Positions 1-6,796 of a DNA stretch of 9,209 nucleotides are shown in pieces (the first letter of the stretch is position 1; the number at the start of each line of letters is the position of its first letter). The position numbers were made by a program, and so were the translations under genes. Source of the DNA: Methanosphaera sp. (GTDB lineage: Archaea > Methanobacteriota > Methanobacteria > Methanobacteriales > Methanobacteriaceae); NCBI GenBank assembly GCA_013330915.1, contig DUHK01000068.1, positions 1 to 9,209 of the forward strand. The letters run 5' to 3'. The notes beneath the pieces were generated by a model. That model searched no databases. It saw only the letters and a program-made list of their open reading frames with translations, and was not told the origin of the DNA.

Positions 1-90
1 TTTTTTTTAGTATATCATATTATCCCCATTTTTTGATGTGATTTCACCTTTAATATATACGCTTTTTTGTTGTTTATGATAAAAAAATAA
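1..90. other. Left-edge noncoding stretch downstream of MEMO
   Basis: No open frame of useful length is visible on either strand. It contains oligo-T runs at 1-8 and 62-67, a small palindrome GTGATTTCAC at 38-47, and a TATA-like run TAATATATA at 51-59. Read leftward, that TATA-like run could serve a minus-strand gene beginning beyond the window's left end, with the palindrome lying just downstream of it. This is only a possibility, because no start codon or coding sequence can be seen. Confidence 0.3.
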
Positions 91-106
91 TTATTTCGTA
101 ATTATT
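81..106 (-). terminator. AT-only hairpin plus U-tract ending the MEMO gene
   Basis: Read on the minus strand, AATAATT (106-100) can pair with AATTATT (92-86) across a 7-base loop, followed by a run of T residues (85-81). The stop codon TAA (93-91) is inside the structure. An alternative fold is AAAT-AATT-ATTT centred on the stop codon. The stem is purely A/T and therefore weak; the U-tract is the better part of the signal. Confidence 0.4.
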
Positions 107-921
107 GCGGACATATAACCGACAACGGAATCATAATCTCCTGACACGTCACCACTGGTAGAGTGTTTTAATACAATGGAGCTTTCAGCATCATGTAACC
201 TGGAGTAACAAGTGGCAGTTATAACAGGACCATATCCACACATCGTGATATCATAGTCAATAATATCTTTTACCATCTGTTTCATGTCCATGGACTCAAC
301 GGATTTTATGATTTTTTCATCCAGATAAAGTGTTGTGTCCTGATTTTCATAATGATTCAAATCAGTACTTGCAATGATAATACAATTTCTATTTAACTTT
401 TTAATCACATTGTCCAGGCTTCGGGCAAGTTGTTCACAAAGCTGTGGAATCTGTTGGGAAATGACTATCGGCACTATCTTAAAATCATGACTCTCACAGA
501 TGTACTGAATCAATGGAATTTCAACTTCAATGCTATGTTCATTGACATGTGCAGAATTATCAATGTAGACATTGGAATCCTCATTTAACAGTTCACGTAT
601 AAATTCATCGTCAACATCCACCAAACCAAGTGGAGTTTCCCATTTGTCAAAGTCACATACGTCAATTTTTGTTCCCCTGCCTGTATGGTTAGGTCCGATT
701 ATGATGAACGTATCGGGAATTTCACCTTTTTTAATCTCGTTAAAAGTATAACATGCTGTTTTACCAGAATAAACATATCCTGCATGTGGAACAATACCGG
801 CTATAATATTTCCATCCATGGTATTATCAGGAATTTCTCCAAACATATCTTCGATATCTTCCTTTAGAAAATCCGGATTGGACTCGTAAAACATTCCGCT
901 AACACATGCTTTTCTAATCAT
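91..921 (-). CDS. amrB: MEMO family protein (AmmeMemoRadiSam system protein B)
   Basis: A 276-residue member of the MEMO family, which has the fold of extradiol dioxygenases (LigB-like). Its biochemical role in archaea is not established. The conserved pocket residues are present: His46 in VPHAGYVYSG, His79 in GPNHTG, His190 in STDLNHYE and Cys228 in MCGYGP, matching H49, H81, H192 and C244 of human MEMO1. The C-terminal SGDYDSVVGYMSA segment is also typical. I chose the ATG at 921 because the family usually begins at MIRKA-like sequence. The in-frame GTG at 930 (279 residues) lies inside the likely SD, AGTGAT. The gene diverges from mevalonate kinase; in related methanogens I recall it next to, and in the same direction as, the mevalonate genes. 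The usual partners AMMECR1 (AmrA) and the radical SAM protein (AmrS) are not in this window. Family assignment is secure, function is not. Confidence 0.93.
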   Translation of the reverse strand: MIRKACVSGMFYESNPDFLKEDIEDMFGEIPDNTMDGNIIAGIVPHAGYVYSGKTACYTFNEIKKGEIPDTFIIIGPNHTGRGTKIDVCDFDKWETPLGLVDVDDEFIRELLNEDSNVYIDNSAHVNEHSIEVEIPLIQYICESHDFKIVPIVISQQIPQLCEQLARSLDNVIKKLNRNCIIIASTDLNHYENQDTTLYLDEKIIKSVESMDMKQMVKDIIDYDITMCGYGPVITATCYSRLHDAESSIVLKHSTSGDVSGDYDSVVGYMSAIITK

Positions 922-925
922 TTTA

Positions 926-931
926 ATCACT
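926..931 (-). promoter_or_regulatory. SD site AGTGAT deciding the MEMO start
   Basis: On the minus strand AGTGAT is followed after four bases (TAAA) by ATG at 921. It resembles the GGTGAT part of the archaeal anti-SD complement. The GTG inside it is in frame, so gene callers may pick 930 instead. The idsA start has the same arrangement. Confidence 0.5.
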
Positions 932-951
932 ATTTAATATTTGCATCTTTA

Positions 952-960
952 AAATATATA
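952..960 (-). promoter_or_regulatory. Possible TATA box for MEMO
   Basis: Minus-strand TTATATATT at 960-952 lies about 26 bases upstream of position 930, the normal archaeal TATA-to-start distance. If used, the MEMO mRNA would start at or just before its SD/GTG, giving a very short leader. Other TATA-like runs at 1051-1078 could also serve this strand. Confidence 0.3.
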
Positions 961-1050
961 ACTCCCATATTTTTTTTATGTGTATCTTAAGAAAATCATT
1001 AATCAAATAATTTGATAATTACTTAATTTTCCTTAGTTTTTTTAGTTAAG

Positions 1051-1062
1051 TATATAATATAT
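1051..1062 (+). promoter_or_regulatory. TATA-like box upstream of the hairpin block
   Basis: TATATAATATAT at 1051-1062 lies about 25-30 bases before 1080-1086, where the structured block begins. That is the expected spacing if the block is transcribed from here. In such A/T-rich DNA this kind of run arises easily by chance, so confidence is low. Confidence 0.25.
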
Positions 1063-1085
1063 AATTTCAATATATATTATTAACA

Positions 1086-1202
1086 GATTCTCATAAGATA
1101 ATTGATTAAAAGTAATCATTTATTGTTGCGAATGTGACGGTATAAAAAGGATTTTTTATACTTGAGAATCATTAAGGGGTACTTGTGCGTTTTGCATGGG
1201 TA
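1086..1202 (+). ncRNA. Candidate structured RNA or operon leader element
   Basis: Four pairing elements occur close together. An outer stem GATTCTCA (1086-1093) pairs with TGAGAATC (1163-1170). Inside it are TGATTA/TAATCA (1103-1108/1113-1118, loop AAAG) and TATAAAAA/TTTTTATA (1141-1148/1153-1160, loop GGAT). Next comes a 9-bp hairpin TACTTGTGC/GCATGGGTA (1180-1188/1194-1202, loop GTTTT). The last needs three G-U pairs, which work only in plus-strand RNA. A TATA-like box lies about 25-30 bases upstream and a T8 run about 70 bases downstream. It could be a stand-alone small RNA or the leader of the mvk operon. It resembles no RNA family I recognise, and function is unknown. Confidence 0.25.
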
Positions 1203-1324
1203 ATGTATTGGAATTAGATTAAATAATTTAGATATTAAGCATATGGTAGTATATCTTTTGATAATATTACAATTTTTTTTATCTAAACTTAATTTAAAGA
1301 TATAACAACTAAGTCATAAAAATA

Positions 1325-1332
1325 TTTTATAA
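1325..1332 (+). promoter_or_regulatory. Candidate TATA box of the isoprenoid operon
   Basis: TTTTATAA preceded by an A-rich BRE-like stretch. Transcription would start near 1350-1355, leaving a leader of about 40 bases that includes GGAG at 1377-1380. A second candidate, TTTTATAC at 1353-1360, would start the mRNA almost on the SD and seems less likely. Confidence 0.35.
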
Positions 1333-1376
1333 CTTATTCTTATTAACTAATTTTTTATACTTTCCTATTGACTTTC

Positions 1377-1380
1377 GGAG
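1377..1380 (+). promoter_or_regulatory. Weak, distant SD of mvk
   Basis: GGAG is the only SD-like sequence before the mvk ATG and lies 12 bases away. That is farther than the other spacings here (4-8 bases), which suggests modest translation of the first operon gene. Confidence 0.4.
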
Positions 1381-1392
1381 AATAATTATAAC

Positions 1393-2364
1393 ATGAAAAT
1401 AAAGGCTTTTGCACCAGGAAAAGTAATATTATTTGGAGAACATTCTGTTGTACATAAAAAACCAGCCATAGCTGTGGCAATAAACAGGGGAGTCGATGTA
1501 GAATTAACGACTCGTGAAGATAATATTGTCAAAATAGAAGTTCCGCTGATAGGTTATTCTCAAGAATCAGAATTAACAGATAAAAGGCTTAATTTTGAAT
1601 TGGACAGTCAAAATAAGATGATTACTGATTATATATATGAGGCAATAGACTTATTTGAATTTGAAAAGGGTTTCAATCTTAAGGTTGATATAAGAATGTA
1701 CCTTGGTGCCGGTTTGGGTTCATCAGCAGCTGTCACGGTAAGCTGCATTAAGGCGTTATCACTCTTGGCAGGAGTTGACATGGACAAGAAAAGTATTGCC
1801 AAAGAAGCTCGCAATATAGAAATCAAGATTCAGGGAGCGGCAAGTCCTATTGATACCAGCATGAGTACATACGGTGGCATAATTTATATCGATGAAAACT
1901 TCGAATTAAACAGGATAAAATTTGATATGAATCTCCCATTGATAGTTTCAAATTGTCAAATAAGTGGAAACACGGGCATACTTGTGGAATCTGTTAGACA
2001 AAAGTATGTAAAATATCCCAACATTGTAGGAAATATTTTTAACGCAATGCAGGAAATTGCAAAGAATGCAAAAGATGCTCTGGAAAATGGTGATTCTGAT
2101 TTAATAGGAGATCTAATGAATTTAAATCAGGGATTGCTGGATTCAATTGGTGTAAATACTCTTGAATTATCTGATATGGTTTATATGTCAAGAAAATATG
2201 GAGCAAAAGGTTCTAAATTAACAGGTAGTGGTGGTGGGGGCTGTATTATAGCTTACTGTCCGGAAAATATAGATAATATATATGAAGAATTATCTAAAAA
2301 ATACCCTACATTTAAATGTGAACAATCAGACGATGGAGTACATGCTCAAATCATTGAAAACTAA
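1393..2364 (+). CDS. mvk: Mevalonate kinase (GHMP kinase family)
   Basis: Cytosolic enzyme that phosphorylates (R)-mevalonate with ATP to 5-phosphomevalonate, the first committed kinase step of isoprenoid synthesis. The 323 residues show all three GHMP motifs: the N-terminal APGKVILFGEHSVV (8-20, Lys10), the ATP loop LGAGLGSSAAV (104-114), and the C-terminal KLTGSGGGGC (275-284). The presumed catalytic Asp is Asp154 in SPIDTSMSTYGG. Length matches archaeal mevalonate kinases (about 310-325). The ATG at 1393 begins directly at the conserved N-terminal strand, so the start is secure although its SD is weak. It is the first gene of the operon; ipk follows after 15 bases. No phosphomevalonate decarboxylase is encoded here, in keeping with the archaeal mevalonate route, in which later steps use a dehydratase/decarboxylase pair encoded elsewhere. 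Confidence 0.96.
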   Translation: MKIKAFAPGKVILFGEHSVVHKKPAIAVAINRGVDVELTTREDNIVKIEVPLIGYSQESELTDKRLNFELDSQNKMITDYIYEAIDLFEFEKGFNLKVDIRMYLGAGLGSSAAVTVSCIKALSLLAGVDMDKKSIAKEARNIEIKIQGAASPIDTSMSTYGGIIYIDENFELNRIKFDMNLPLIVSNCQISGNTGILVESVRQKYVKYPNIVGNIFNAMQEIAKNAKDALENGDSDLIGDLMNLNQGLLDSIGVNTLELSDMVYMSRKYGAKGSKLTGSGGGGCIIAYCPENIDNIYEELSKKYPTFKCEQSDDGVHAQIIEN

Positions 2365-2379
2365 TAAAGGTCAATTATT

Positions 2380-3168
2380 ATGATGATATTAAAACTTGGC
2401 GGAAGTGCATTGACAATTAAGGATGCATCAGAACCAACTATAGATGAAGTTAATTTAGATAGGATTGCCGAAGAATTGTCATATTACAACGATGATATGA
2501 TGATAGTACATGGAGCCGGATCATATGGACATATTCATGCAAAGAAATATGCCATAGGAGACCAGATCAATACTGAAGAAGAAAAAAAATTCAAAAACGA
2601 GGGTCTATGTAAAACGCAGGCTTCAGTACAGCTGTTAAACTATATTGTTGTAAACAAGTTACAGGAAAAGGGCATACCTGCAGTAGGTATTAAACCTTCA
2701 ACCTTTATAATGACAGAAAACAAGAGAATATCCATTTGTGACAGTACAATTGTTAAACGTTATATTATGGAGGGTTTTGTTCCTGTCATATATGGTGATG
2801 CCGTTCTTGATTTGAATGACGACATCAAGTTTGCAATAATATCAGGCGATCAGCTGATTACTCATTTTGCCAGAAAACTTAAGGCAGACCGGGTAGTCAT
2901 ATCTTCGGATGTTGATGGAATATTTACTGACAATCCAAAAACTAATCCTGATGCCCAATTAATAGATATAGTAACAAAAGACAGTCAGTTAACCTTGACA
3001 GAAAATGAAAATCAGGCTGATGTTACCGGTGGAATGGCAGGTAAAATCAAAGAATTACTTGAATTGGCAGAAGATGGCATAGAGTCCTTAATAATAAATG
3101 CTGAAAAAGAAGGTAACATAAAACTGGTAGTTTCAGGAAAGGATGTTAAAGGTACATTAATCAAATAA
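2380..3168 (+). CDS. ipk: Isopentenyl phosphate kinase
   Basis: Phosphorylates isopentenyl phosphate with ATP to isopentenyl diphosphate, the last kinase step of the archaeal mevalonate route. It belongs to the amino acid kinase fold. Visible signatures: N-terminal LKLGGSALT (4-12, Lys5), HGAGSYGH (44-51) whose last His (His51) corresponds to the catalytic His that separates this family from other amino acid kinases, ISGDQL (154-159), SSDVDGIFTDNP (175-186), and VTGGMAGKIKELL (215-227). Length 262 is usual. Two adjacent ATG codons (2380 and 2383) exist; AAGG at 2367-2370 lies 9 bases before the first. The protein closely resembles Methanothermobacter IPK as I remember it. A 51-base gap separates it from fni, the largest in the operon. 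Confidence 0.96.
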   Translation: MMILKLGGSALTIKDASEPTIDEVNLDRIAEELSYYNDDMMIVHGAGSYGHIHAKKYAIGDQINTEEEKKFKNEGLCKTQASVQLLNYIVVNKLQEKGIPAVGIKPSTFIMTENKRISICDSTIVKRYIMEGFVPVIYGDAVLDLNDDIKFAIISGDQLITHFARKLKADRVVISSDVDGIFTDNPKTNPDAQLIDIVTKDSQLTLTENENQADVTGGMAGKIKELLELAEDGIESLIINAEKEGNIKLVVSGKDVKGTLIK

Positions 3169-3203
3169 TTATTCATTTTAACCAATTAACACAATAAAAA
3201 GAT

Positions 3204-3211
3204 GAGGAGGT
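3204..3211 (+). promoter_or_regulatory. Strong SD before the GTG start of fni
   Basis: GAGGAGGT followed by 8 bases and then GTG at 3220. The near-perfect SD compensates for the non-ATG codon and supports this start. Confidence 0.8.
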
Positions 3212-3219
3212 AGACTATA

Positions 3220-4269
3220 GTGATATCGGATAGGAAACTTGCACACCTTGAGATATGTAAAAATAACGATGTTGAACATCACGTAACAACGGGTTTTGAA
3301 GACATAGAACTGGTTCATCGAACATTACCTGAAGTAAATTTTGACGATATAGACACGTCAATAGATTTGCTGGGAAATACATTGGATTCACCATTGATTA
3401 TTTCAGCAATAACCGGTGGACACGAAGCAAGTAAGGAAATAAATAAAAACATTGCAATAGCTACAGAAAGTACTGGTATTGCAATGGGTGTTGGAAGTCA
3501 AAGAGCCGGTATAACTCATGAAGAACTAACGGACACATTTACAGTTGTCAGAGATTATGCACATGAATCCATGATAATTGGAAACATTGGAGCACCACAA
3601 GTAGACTATGCACCAAAAGCAATAGAGATGTTAGATTGTGATGCATTGGCCGTACATTTAAATCCATTACAGGAAATCATTCAGCCGGAAGGAGATATAA
3701 ATGCAAAAGGCTATGTTGAATCTATCAAAGAAATATGTTCTGAAACAAACATTCCTATAATAGCAAAAGAAACCGGTGCCGGTATAGATGGAAGGGATGC
3801 CAGAATTCTTGAAAAAATAGGAGTAGATGCAATAGACATTCAGGGAGTGGGTGGAACAAGCTGGGCTGCAGTAGAAACATACAGAGCAGAAAATCCCGAT
3901 CTTGGAAACCTCTTCTGGGACTGGGGAATACCTACCGCTGTAAGTACAATAGAAGTCCTGGAAAACACTTCACTGCCAGTCATATCATCTGGTGGTATAC
4001 GAAATGGATTGGAAGCAGCAAAAGCAATTAGTTTAGGAGCCGATTGTGTGGGTATGGCATTACCATTTTTAAAATATGCCTATGAAAGTCCCGAACTAAT
4101 AGAAGAAAAAATCAACCAATTCACCAGAGAACTTAAAACGGCAATGTTCCTTGTAGGAGCATCCAACATCGAAGAGTTAAAGCAAAAAAGATTGATAATT
4201 ACCGGAAAAACCAGGGAAATATTAACAGAACTAAATATAGACACAAAAAAATACGCAAGGAGGATATAA
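3220..4269 (+). CDS. fni: Type 2 isopentenyl-diphosphate delta-isomerase
   Basis: FMN- and reduced-nicotinamide-dependent enzyme that interconverts IPP and DMAPP, supplying the allylic primer for IdsA. It is a TIM-barrel flavoprotein of the family found in archaea and many Gram-positive bacteria, unrelated to the type 1 (Nudix) isomerase. Signatures in the 349 residues: DRKLAHLEIC (4-13), AITGGH (63-68), GVGSQR (90-95), GNIGAPQ (121-127), HLNPLQEIIQPEGD (146-159, with the catalytic-region Gln155 and Mg2+-binding Glu157), AKETGAG (182-188), IQGVGGTSW (207-215) and the FMN-phosphate-binding SSGGIRNG (256-263). The start is GTG at 3220, supported by a strong SD and by the family N-terminus immediately after it. 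Its stop codon at 4267-4269 overlaps the SD zone of the next gene, RNase J, which begins 1 base later. This indicates co-transcription and probably translational coupling. Confidence 0.97.
   Translation: MISDRKLAHLEICKNNDVEHHVTTGFEDIELVHRTLPEVNFDDIDTSIDLLGNTLDSPLIISAITGGHEASKEINKNIAIATESTGIAMGVGSQRAGITHEELTDTFTVVRDYAHESMIIGNIGAPQVDYAPKAIEMLDCDALAVHLNPLQEIIQPEGDINAKGYVESIKEICSETNIPIIAKETGAGIDGRDARILEKIGVDAIDIQGVGGTSWAAVETYRAENPDLGNLFWDWGIPTAVSTIEVLENTSLPVISSGGIRNGLEAAKAISLGADCVGMALPFLKYAYESPELIEEKINQFTRELKTAMFLVGASNIEELKQKRLIITGKTREILTELNIDTKKYARRI
4257..4265 (+). promoter_or_regulatory. SD inside the end of fni driving the TTG start of RNase J
   Basis: AAGGAGGAT encodes the last residues of Fni (Arg-Arg-Ile) and at the same time forms the SD for TTG at 4271, with 7 bases after GGAGG. 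Ribosomes finishing fni would be placed on the RNase J start. Confidence 0.8.
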
Positions 4270-4270
4270 T

Positions 4271-5614
4271 TTGACTATAGAAGTAATAGCAGTCGGAGGA
4301 TACGAACAAATCGGAAAAAACATGACGGCTGTTAAAGTAAATGATGATGTAGTAATATTTGATATGGGAATACACCTAGACAGACTTCACATCCACGAAG
4401 ACACGGACATATCGAGGATGCACAGTTTGGATTTAATAGAACGTGGAGTAATACCTGACGACACATTAATGAGAGAAGTGGACGGTAAAGTAAGGGCAAT
4501 AGTATGTACTCACGGACACCTTGACCACATAGGTGCAATAGCAAAACTTGCACACAGATACGAAGCCCCTATTATTGCAACACCATACACAATAGCATTA
4601 ATAGAAAAAACCATCAAGGGAGAACGTAAATTCAAGGTAAACAATCCATTAAAAATATTAAATCCTGGAGAAAAATTACAAATCTCACCAAACTTAACAC
4701 TAGAATTTGTAAGAACAACCCACAGTATTCCACAAACAATTACTGCAGCCCTTCACACACCTGAAGGAGTGGTAATATACGCAAACGACTTCAAATTCGA
4801 CAACCATCAGATGGTATCACCACCACCTGACTACAGAAGATTCCGTGAAATAGGTAAAAAAGGTGTAAAAGTAGCAATAATGGATACTACAAACATCAAG
4901 GAAGTAAAAGAGAGCAAAACACACTCAGAAAAAATAGCAAGAGATTTACTTAAGGATGTTCTTAAAGGACCATTGGAAGAAAGAAAAGGATTGATAGTGA
5001 CAACATTCTCCAGTCACATAGAAAGAATCCAGGCAATCACAAAGATAGCAGAAAGAAGCAGAAGAAAAGTGCTTATTCTTGGCCGTAGTATGGAAAGATA
5101 CTGTTCAATAGCAGAATCACTGGGAATATTAAACCTTCCAAGAAACGTAAGCATATACGGTAATTCAAAATCAATCAACAAAGCACTGGCAAGAGCAAAC
5201 GAAAACAGAACAAAATACATGTTAATCGTAACAGGTCACCAGGGAGAACCTGATGCATTACTGCCAAGAATAGCAAACAACAAAACCAACTTTGAAATCA
5301 AACCAGGAGACAACATTGTCTTTTCTGCAACAACAATTCCTAACCCTATCAACCTTGCAAACAGGGATTTGTTAAACAGAAGACTTAAAGAAAGAGGGGC
5401 AAGAATTTACAACAATGTTCACGTATCAGGTCACGCAGGTCCTGAAGACTTAAGAGACTTCATAAGAATGCTAAATCCACAACACTTAATACCATCACAC
5501 GGTGATTTAAGTCATTTGGCAGCATTTGTTGAACTTGCAGAAGAAGAAGGATATAAATTAGGAAACGATGTACACATACTAAGAAATGGACAAGCACAAG
5601 TATTTAACAGGTGA
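4271..5614 (+). CDS. rnj: Archaeal ribonuclease J (metallo-beta-lactamase/beta-CASP)
   Basis: A 447-residue zinc-dependent ribonuclease; euryarchaeal RNase J acts mainly as a 5'-to-3' exonuclease in RNA turnover and processing. Metallo-beta-lactamase motifs are complete: Asp31 (FDMG), THGHLDH (80-86), His151 (TTHS) and Asp173 (ANDF). The beta-CASP insertion follows, with Asp205 in MDTTN, SSHIERIQ (247-254), and HVSGHAG (384-390). The C-terminal PSHGD (408-412) supplies another metal-ligand His. No KH domains precede the nuclease core, so it is RNase J rather than the CPSF-like aCPSF1. The start is TTG at 4271, one base after fni stops, with a strong SD; the family N-terminus IEVIAVGGYEQIG follows at once. 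It ends with AGGTGA, which doubles as the SD of idsA. Its place among lipid-precursor genes is functionally odd. Confidence 0.96.
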   Translation: MTIEVIAVGGYEQIGKNMTAVKVNDDVVIFDMGIHLDRLHIHEDTDISRMHSLDLIERGVIPDDTLMREVDGKVRAIVCTHGHLDHIGAIAKLAHRYEAPIIATPYTIALIEKTIKGERKFKVNNPLKILNPGEKLQISPNLTLEFVRTTHSIPQTITAALHTPEGVVIYANDFKFDNHQMVSPPPDYRRFREIGKKGVKVAIMDTTNIKEVKESKTHSEKIARDLLKDVLKGPLEERKGLIVTTFSSHIERIQAITKIAERSRRKVLILGRSMERYCSIAESLGILNLPRNVSIYGNSKSINKALARANENRTKYMLIVTGHQGEPDALLPRIANNKTNFEIKPGDNIVFSATTIPNPINLANRDLLNRRLKERGARIYNNVHVSGHAGPEDLRDFIRMLNPQHLIPSHGDLSHLAAFVELAEEEGYKLGNDVHILRNGQAQVFNR

Positions 5615-5615
5615 T
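5609..5615 (+). promoter_or_regulatory. SD AGGTGAT overlapping the RNase J stop, deciding the idsA start
   Basis: AGGTGAT contains the RNase J stop codon TGA (5612-5614) and lies 4 bases before ATG at 5620. The in-frame GTG at 5611 is part of this SD, so the ATG is the better start. Confidence 0.7.
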
Positions 5616-5619
5616 TATA

Positions 5620-6603
5620 ATGGATGTATTAGAAATATTAAAGGCATACTCATCAGATGTTGATTTAGTAATAGAAGAAGCATTAAGCACACTCGAACCG
5701 GAAGATTTAAAAGAAGCATCAGCACATTTAATAAAAGCTGGAGGAAAAAAATTCAGACCTGCACTAACAGTATTAAGCTGTCAGGCAGTAGGTGGAGAAA
5801 CCGACAAGGCACTTAAAGCAGCAGCTTCACTCGAATTAATCCACACATTCAGTCTCATACACGATGACATAATGGATAATGACGATACCAGACGTGGAAT
5901 GAAAGCAGTGCATAAGATTTGGGGAGAACCACTGGCAATACTTGCCGGTGACACACTATTTGCAAAAGCATATGAAACAATCATCAAAACAGCAGATGAC
6001 AACATTGCATACGAAAGAGCAATAGATGCACTAAGAGTACTAGTCGACTCATGTATAAAAATATGTGAAGGACAGGCACTGGACATGTCATTCGAAGACA
6101 CATATGATGTGACTAAAGATGAATACATGAACATGATTTATAAAAAGACAGGAGCATTAATTACTGGTGCAACAGGTGCTGGAGCAATTATTGGTGGGGC
6201 ATCATCAATGCAAATCAAAGCATTACAGGAATATGGACGTAATGTAGGGCTTGCCTTCCAGATACAGGATGACTACATAGATCTAACAGGTGACGAATCA
6301 ATTGGAAAACCTGTTGGAAGTGACCTTGTAGAAGGTAAAAAAACAATCATGGTACTTTATGCACTTGAAAAAGCAAACAAAGAGGATCATGACAGACTCA
6401 TAGAACTGCTTGAAACACACGATGAAAGCATCATCCCTGAAGCAATGGAATTGCTTGAAAAATACGGTGCAATACAGTATGCCAGAACCCTTGCATACGA
6501 TTGTGTAATCAAGGCAAAAGAAACCTTAACTTTCCTTCCAGATTCTGAAGCCAAAGATGCATTAATGAAACTGGCAGATTTCGTTTACACTAGAAAAGCA
6601 TAA
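5620..6603 (+). CDS. idsA: Short-chain polyprenyl diphosphate synthase (FPP/GGPP synthase)
   Basis: Head-to-tail prenyltransferase that condenses DMAPP with IPP units to farnesyl (C15) and geranylgeranyl (C20) diphosphate, precursors of archaeal ether lipids and other isoprenoids. In the 327 residues, GGKKFRP (41-47) binds IPP. The first aspartate-rich motif is DDIMD (82-86) and the second DDYID (217-221). Phe77, five residues before the first motif, is the chain-length position; an aromatic residue there fits a C15/C20 product, as in type I archaeal GGPP synthases. The Methanothermobacter homologue is bifunctional for FPP and GGPP, and the same is inferred here. ATG at 5620 is preferred over GTG at 5611 because the GTG lies in the SD. 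It is the last operon gene, 5 bases after RNase J. Its stop codon sits in a terminator-like hairpin. Confidence 0.96.
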   Translation: MDVLEILKAYSSDVDLVIEEALSTLEPEDLKEASAHLIKAGGKKFRPALTVLSCQAVGGETDKALKAAASLELIHTFSLIHDDIMDNDDTRRGMKAVHKIWGEPLAILAGDTLFAKAYETIIKTADDNIAYERAIDALRVLVDSCIKICEGQALDMSFEDTYDVTKDEYMNMIYKKTGALITGATGAGAIIGGASSMQIKALQEYGRNVGLAFQIQDDYIDLTGDESIGKPVGSDLVEGKKTIMVLYALEKANKEDHDRLIELLETHDESIIPEAMELLEKYGAIQYARTLAYDCVIKAKETLTFLPDSEAKDALMKLADFVYTRKA

Positions 6604-6616
6604 TCATGCTTTTTTT
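6592..6616 (+). terminator. Hairpin terminator built around the idsA stop codon
   Basis: AAAAGCAT (6594-6601) pairs perfectly with ATGCTTTT (6606-6613) across the loop AATC. Weak pairs at 6592-6593 can extend it, and the T run 6610-6616 follows. The stop codon TAA spans stem and loop: its T closes the stem and its two A residues are in the loop. Confidence 0.6.
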
Positions 6617-6636
6617 CTTTACCATTTCTAAATCAA

Positions 6637-6683
6637 CAATAAACAGTTCATAAGCATGTGTTAATTGTTTATTGCTTGTTTTT
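6637..6683 (+). terminator. Second hairpin terminator after idsA
   Basis: CAATAAACAGTT (6637-6648) pairs with AATTGTTTATTG (6663-6674): 12 pairs including one G-U, with a 14-base loop. TTGTTTTT (6676-6683) follows. It lies 20-odd bases beyond the first hairpin, giving a tandem stop for the operon. Confidence 0.55.
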
Positions 6684-6782
6684 ATAATTATTATTCATAA
6701 CAATAACTTTATTTTTTCATAATCTTTTTTAAAATATTATTCATGTTCAAACAGTCATAAAATAATATGCAGTAATTTATTT

Positions 6783-6788
6783 GGGAGG
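6783..6788 (+). promoter_or_regulatory. Strong SD of the small membrane protein
   Basis: GGGAGG lies 8 bases before ATG at 6797. It supports the view that this short frame is really translated. Confidence 0.7.
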
Positions 6789-6796
6789 AAAGTATA

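Larger units (their letters stand above)
922..1392. other. Divergent intergenic region between MEMO and mvk
   Basis: About 470 bases without a credible protein gene; only frames of about 20 codons or less occur. The flanks are almost pure A/T and contain TATA-like runs for both directions. The middle (about 1086-1202) is clearly richer in G/C and contains several hairpins, described separately. A run of eight T residues at 1273-1280 could end a plus-strand transcript from the middle block. The right end holds the presumed promoter and SD of the isoprenoid operon. Confidence 0.6.

Noticed and set aside
38..47. GTGATTTCAC palindrome as an operator
   Set aside because: Only four bases per half-site and no gene visible to the left; too weak to call.
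685..867. Plus-strand 60-codon frame antisense to MEMO
   Set aside because: It lies wholly within the well-supported MEMO gene, has no family resemblance, and no convincing SD was seen.
1175..1222. Short frame in the intergenic region containing CAFCMGNVLELD, faintly reminiscent of a HypC-like or metal-binding N-terminus
   Set aside because: Only about 20 codons between stops, no properly spaced SD before its ATG, and the likeness is too short to mean anything; the bases are better explained by the 9-bp hairpin.
5781..6134. Minus-strand 117-codon frame opposite idsA
   Set aside because: A shadow of the idsA reading frame; Ser/Ala-rich composition typical of antisense frames and no sensible SD or promoter.
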